From the NCBI GenBank assembly GCA_023433685.1, contig JAEYUD010000063.1:1-10827 (forward strand): 10,827 bases of DNA. Reading direction: 5' to 3'. The translations under genes and the position numbers were made by a program. Shown here piece after piece: positions 7,208 through 10,827 of the stretch; within the stretch, counting starts at the first letter, position 1; each line of letters starts with the position of its first letter. Source of the stretch: Bacteroidota bacterium (GTDB taxonomy: Bacteria; Bacteroidota; Ignavibacteria; Ignavibacteriales; Ignavibacteriaceae). The notes below the pieces were generated by a model. The model was not told the DNA's origin. It saw only the letters and a program-made list of their open reading frames with translations, and did no database searches.

Positions 7208-7252
7208 AAATTGAGCCATTTCCGCTGTTGCCGAAGTGTCGCTCTTACACCT

Positions 7253-9010
7253 CTACTTCAAATACATCAATTTTAACAGTTTCACCCGGTTACCGTTCTG
7301 GTCCGTAACTGCAAGGAACCAGGCACCGGAAGGATGGCCGGAGAGATCAAAATGCTCGACGAATTGACCTTTTCCCGGGTACTGTTTCGAATAACGCGAA
7401 ACTTCCTCACCATTGCTGTTGTAAAGAGTAAAGGTCAGTGTTGAACTTTCAACCGTTGTAACGATCACGCTTGTCGCCGGATTGAACGGGTTCGGGTAGT
7501 TGTCGCTGATCATGAGGGAAGCGGGCACAGGAGCCGGAGGATTGGACGAAGGCAATTCATTATTGTAGTAGATCACACCCCGGTTGTTTACCTTCCACAG
7601 TTTGTAAAACACTTTCCTGGAGTTGCCGCTGCCATCGTTCTCGTACCTTTTGATGAAAACAGGACCGGTTCTCGCTTTGTATTTCACTTCCTCATCACCG
7701 AAATATCCACCCGAGAAGTGGTAAATCCGTGTTATTACTCCAAATGAGGAGTCAGTACTGGTTGAGTCAAGCCGGATGTTTCTTTCTCCCATTTCAAGAT
7801 AATGAAGTGGAAAGGGATTCAGAAAATTGAATTTAAGATTCTCCTGAACAAAATCCAAAAAGGTTCCGTTGTTGTTCCTGATAACCTTGTACTGTAAATC
7901 CGATCCGGTAGGTGAAATGAAAAACAATTCGCCGAAGAGTTCGTCGCGCCCGTATTTTACCATCCCAACCGCTGTATCTCCAGTGAGGGATTGCTCTACA
8001 ATTCCCTGATATATAGTGTCTCTGCCGTTAACGTACCACTTGGTGAAGTAATTAACGAAATTTGGTAATCTGCTGTAAAAATCATCAGCCCTGAGAACAT
8101 ACACCAGAGAGTATCCTCCACTCGAAGGATATTTGAAGAGGTTCCCCGCGGGACCCCGATCGGCAAGGACAAATTGTACTGAAAGGGCATATCCTGCTTT
8201 TAGAAGTGACTCATTAAAGAACAGGGTGTCTATGAATGTTTCCTTATATTTCCTTGTAATTGTGTCTAAAAAAGTGATTGTGTCACCACCTCTGACGTAG
8301 CTCAGTTTTGCAACAGCAGACAACCAGAAATCGATAGTACCGCTTGAGCCACTCGAATATGGATGATTCGCTGTTATTTTCACACTCTTTCTGGCAACAT
8401 AAGTTGAACTGTCAAATTCAATGGTTACGTAAGGCACCGCGGGAGTGTTAAAGACGAAAAGACTTCCATCGGGCTTGGTGTAAGTAAGTTCCTTCACATT
8501 CTTATCCACACTTGTAGTACGGGGAAGTGGGTAACCGATCGATTCTGAATAGGTCAATCTCACCAAACCGGTATTTTTCTTAAAGTAGTAAGTATATGTA
8601 TCAGCCTGAATTTTATAGGTTTCAGCACTTTTTGTGAGTGTAAACAGACGATTACCTGTGCCGGGGGTTGATCCGGTGTATGAACTGCCGGAAGGGAGTG
8701 TGAAGTCGGCCATCAGGTTTTCAATATCGCCCGTGTTCAGCCAGTATACCTTTCCCGCGTGATATGCCATCGGTACATTAAGGAATGGATTGTTGTAGTA
8801 CTGCTTTTCGTTCAAGAACTTGTAGAAAGTGACCTCACCCAACTCAACAATGTTGTAGAAACCGCCACCGCCACCCCAGGAACTGACATCAGTTCTGGTG
8901 AGAACCTTCTCTCCCGGTACCTGGACAAAAAACAACGAATCCTGCGCGAGTGGTGAGGTGACTGCCATTCCACAGAATATGATTACCATTAAATAAATTC
9001 GATATTTCAT
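7253..9010 (-). CDS. T9SS type A sorting domain-containing secreted protein, paralog of the gene at 9049-10815
   Basis: A 585-residue exported protein. The start is placed at the ATG at 9010 because the paralog begins with the same MKYRIYLM and both have the ribosome site GGAGAG just upstream. An in-frame ATG at 9049 would add an acidic 13-residue leader before the signal peptide. Residues 1-22 are the signal peptide (ending PLA, Gln23 next). An N-terminal motif WGGGGGF (45-51) follows, then a long beta-rich body with many Tyr, Phe and Ser/Thr. DEEVKYKARTGPVFIKRYE lies near residues 440-460, and NYPNPFNP (504-511) opens a C-terminal sorting domain of about 82 residues ending KLLKLMYLK. By family the protein crosses the outer membrane through the Por/T9SS machinery and is anchored or released at the cell surface. 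I do not recognise the body. It aligns with its neighbour over the full length at roughly half identity by eye. Confidence 0.9.
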   Translation of the reverse strand: MKYRIYLMVIIFCGMAVTSPLAQDSLFFVQVPGEKVLTRTDVSSWGGGGGFYNIVELGEVTFYKFLNEKQYYNNPFLNVPMAYHAGKVYWLNTGDIENLMADFTLPSGSSYTGSTPGTGNRLFTLTKSAETYKIQADTYTYYFKKNTGLVRLTYSESIGYPLPRTTSVDKNVKELTYTKPDGSLFVFNTPAVPYVTIEFDSSTYVARKSVKITANHPYSSGSSGTIDFWLSAVAKLSYVRGGDTITFLDTITRKYKETFIDTLFFNESLLKAGYALSVQFVLADRGPAGNLFKYPSSGGYSLVYVLRADDFYSRLPNFVNYFTKWYVNGRDTIYQGIVEQSLTGDTAVGMVKYGRDELFGELFFISPTGSDLQYKVIRNNNGTFLDFVQENLKFNFLNPFPLHYLEMGERNIRLDSTSTDSSFGVITRIYHFSGGYFGDEEVKYKARTGPVFIKRYENDGSGNSRKVFYKLWKVNNRGVIYYNNELPSSNPPAPVPASLMISDNYPNPFNPATSVIVTTVESSTLTFTLYNSNGEEVSRYSKQYPGKGQFVEHFDLSGHPSGAWFLAVTDQNGNRVKLLKLMYLK

Positions 9011-9022
9011 TTCTTCTCTCCA
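8936..9022 (-). repeat. 87-base direct repeat, copy 1: ribosome site plus signal-peptide coding sequence
   Basis: Bases 8936-9022 are identical to 10741-10827 (offset 1805), with no mismatch at any synonymous position. The segment covers GGAGAGAAGAA, the ATG, the 22-codon signal peptide and the next three codons (Gln-Asp-Ser). Identity stops at the codon after Ser25, where the two genes begin to diverge. Confidence 0.95.
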
Positions 9023-9048
9023 TTGAACTCCCGGTTGGGGGAATTCCA

Positions 9049-10815
9049 TTATTTCAGAAGTGCCAGTTTCAGCATCTTTATCCTGACTCCATTCGCGTCA
9101 GTTACTGTGAGGAACCATACTCCCGAAGGGTAGCCGGCAAGGTCGATCTCTTCCGGATGATCTCCTGCTCCTGCATAGTCCCTGGTGAAACTTCTGATCT
9201 TCTCACCGGAACTGCTGTATATTGAAAACGTTAATTGTGTGCTTTCTGCCGTACGCACCACCACACGGGTGGATGGATTGAACGGATTTGGATAATTTTC
9301 ACTGATCATTATCGAAGCCGGCAGCTCAGTTTCGTTCCCGCCCTTTGAACGCGAATTAATACGGGTTGTTACCCCGTTGTTATTAACCCGGGTAAGCAGG
9401 TACATAAACTTGTTTAAAACCCCAATCTCATCCGGTTCATACCTTACAATGAGAACCGGACCCGTTCTGGCTTTGTAAACCAACTCTTCATCGCCGTTAA
9501 TACCGCCTTTGAGGTGGTACACGGTACTTTGAATCCCTGCCATTGAATCGGGATGGTCACCCATGTACCTCAATTTTTCTCCCGTGTCGAGGTAGTGGAT
9601 CGGCCTTGGTTCCCCGGCACAAAAAGCGAGTGTGTCCCAGGCAAATGCAACGGGTTCTCCCTGTTGATTGAGATAGTTAAAAACAGCGGTGAGATTATCG
9701 GTTCCCCTGGTAAAATAATATTCCTTGCCAAAAAGCCGCTCACGCTTGAAAACTTTGGTCCCAATCAGGGTGTCTCCCGCGAATTCCTGCTGAACTTCAC
9801 CCACCAGAACTGTGTCAGAATTATCAGGCGTGATCAGATATTTGCCGTAGTAATTCCTGAAACCGGGCGTTGAAGTGTAAAAATCAGCTGCATTTCTGAA
9901 ATATTTGATCGTGTAGTATCCCGTCGTGGGATATCTGAAGGTGTTTGGGAGAACTCCCTTGTCAGTAAGAACAAAGTTGACACTTAGACTGTAACCTTCC
10001 CTTAACAACGATTCATCAAAACGAAGTGTATCCTGAAAATCCTCTTTATATCTTCTGGGAATCATCACGCTCCGGTAAACAGAGCCGGAGCCTTCCTTTG
10101 AATAAACAATATTGGCTTCGGCCTTTTCCCAGAAATCTATGGCTGTGGGGTACCCCTGTGAGTACTGATGTGGCGATGTCAACTGCGCGAATGTCTGAGG
10201 GGTTGTTATTGTGTCATCGAAAGCGATGGTTGTCCGGGGAGTGAATGGTGTAAGAAAAACGAAATATGATCCATCAGGTTTAGGATACTTCATCTCCTTT
10301 ACCGAACAGTCTTCGCTGAAAGAACCTGGAAGCGGTCCACCCCATGAATAGGAGTAGTAGTGGTTATTTATTCCGAAATCCTTTTTAAAATAGAAAGAAT
10401 AATCATCATTGTACACCCTGTAAGATTGAGATGATTTGGTTATTGTAAGAGTTCCGGCGGGTTTCAAAGGGATGGCTCCGGTGTAACTGGTGCCCGAGGG
10501 TAAGGTAAAATCGGTAAAAAGATTTTCGACGTTGCCGGTACCAAGCCAATATATCTTGCCCTGGTCGTACGCCATGGGCGCGTTAAAATAAGGATTGAAG
10601 TAATACTGCCTTTCATTCAGCAAGGCATAAGGAGTTACTTCACCAATTCTGACATGCTGTCCAAATCCACCACCTCCACCCCACTGTGTGGTCGCTGAAA
10701 ACACCAGATACTTCTGTCCGGGTATCTGAAAAAAATAAAGCGAATCCTGCGCGAGTGGTGAGGTGACTGCCATTCCACAGAATATGATTACCATTAAATA
10801 AATTCGATATTTCAT
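9049..10815 (-). CDS. T9SS type A sorting domain-containing secreted protein, upstream paralog
   Basis: A 588-residue exported protein. The start ATG at 10815 has GGAGAG seven bases upstream, and only 12 bases of leader remain before the window edge. Residues 1-22 are a signal peptide ending PLA. WGGGGGF is at 45-51. The body is beta-rich with the pair motif NERQYYFNP...NAPMAY shared with the neighbour. DEELVYKARTGPVLIVRYE lies in the last third, and NYPNPFNP (507-514) starts the sorting domain, which ends KMLKLALLK. Such domains direct export through T9SS in Bacteroidota and Ignavibacteria. There is no protease, glycosidase or adhesin motif that I recognise, so the role is unknown; surface structure or attachment is a guess. 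Its TAA stop overlaps, as TAATG, an in-frame upstream ATG of the downstream paralog, whose preferred start comes 38 bases after the stop. The two genes are almost certainly one transcript. Confidence 0.92.
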   Translation of the reverse strand: MKYRIYLMVIIFCGMAVTSPLAQDSLYFFQIPGQKYLVFSATTQWGGGGGFGQHVRIGEVTPYALLNERQYYFNPYFNAPMAYDQGKIYWLGTGNVENLFTDFTLPSGTSYTGAIPLKPAGTLTITKSSQSYRVYNDDYSFYFKKDFGINNHYYSYSWGGPLPGSFSEDCSVKEMKYPKPDGSYFVFLTPFTPRTTIAFDDTITTPQTFAQLTSPHQYSQGYPTAIDFWEKAEANIVYSKEGSGSVYRSVMIPRRYKEDFQDTLRFDESLLREGYSLSVNFVLTDKGVLPNTFRYPTTGYYTIKYFRNAADFYTSTPGFRNYYGKYLITPDNSDTVLVGEVQQEFAGDTLIGTKVFKRERLFGKEYYFTRGTDNLTAVFNYLNQQGEPVAFAWDTLAFCAGEPRPIHYLDTGEKLRYMGDHPDSMAGIQSTVYHLKGGINGDEELVYKARTGPVLIVRYEPDEIGVLNKFMYLLTRVNNNGVTTRINSRSKGGNETELPASIMISENYPNPFNPSTRVVVRTAESTQLTFSIYSSSGEKIRSFTRDYAGAGDHPEEIDLAGYPSGVWFLTVTDANGVRIKMLKLALLK

Positions 10816-10827
10816 TTCTTCTCTCCA
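10741..10827 (-). repeat. 87-base direct repeat, copy 2, running to the window edge
   Basis: This is the partner of 8936-9022, identical at every base up to the last base of the window, so the true length of identity may be greater. It covers the ribosome site, start codon and signal peptide of the upstream T9SS protein. Confidence 0.95.

Noticed and set aside
7208..7252. Intrinsic terminator after the downstream T9SS protein gene
   Set aside because: Only short, interrupted complementary stretches and no T run are present; I cannot support a terminator.
9011..9049. Extended N-terminus of the downstream T9SS protein as the main start
   Set aside because: The paralog starts at the equivalent MKYRIYLM with the same ribosome site, and the extension would place acidic residues before the signal peptide; kept only as a low-interest observation.

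Overview
The window looks like chromosomal DNA of a Bacteroidota/Chlorobi-group bacterium, most likely an Ignavibacteria-type organism. The main evidence is a pair of secreted proteins ending in a type IX secretion (T9SS) sorting domain with the NYPNPFNP signature. Supporting evidence is signal peptides cleaved before Gln, weak Shine-Dalgarno signals on several genes, and an S9 peptidase resembling the DPP5 group. Assignment below phylum level is inference. There are no rRNA, tRNA, CRISPR or transposase genes, and no gene-free stretch longer than about 100 bases.

Layout. Bases 2-796 (+) hold the 3' part of a cation-dependent O-methyltransferase with an unrecognised helical C-terminal extension. 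It converges with no gap on 797-2260 (-), a secreted protein that looks like a peptidase-MA-type metalloprotease that has lost its HExxH site. Upstream of that on the same strand is a small heavy-metal-binding (CopZ/MerP-like) protein, 2311-2529 (-). A divergent 81-base intergenic region with a perfect dyad leads to a secreted S9 prolyl-oligopeptidase-family peptidase, 2611-4674 (+). That gene converges on 4766-5362 (-), a secreted LPP20-like protein. The 91 bases between them are a long imperfect palindrome of heptamer repeats that supplies both stop codons. Further right are glutaminyl-tRNA synthetase glnS, 5454-7163 (-), and two tandem paralogous T9SS cargo proteins, 7253-9010 (-) and 9049-10815 (-).

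The right half (10815 down to 4766) is one co-directional minus-strand run with gaps of 38-91 bases and no strong terminator between genes, so partial read-through is plausible. Dyads in front of glnS and in front of the LPP20-like gene could set separate expression levels. Most of the non-housekeeping genes encode exported proteins: the S9 peptidase, the pseudopeptidase candidate, the LPP20-like protein and the two T9SS cargos.

Best candidates for something undescribed are: (1) the T9SS paralog pair, whose ribosome-site and signal-peptide DNA is identical over 87 bases while the mature proteins have diverged widely; (2) two interleaved inverted repeats, one overlapping the translation start of the LPP20-like gene; (3) the stop-codon-bearing palindrome; (4) the degenerate metalloprotease; and (5) the methyltransferase fusion. 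No complete new multi-gene system can be demonstrated from the sequence alone.
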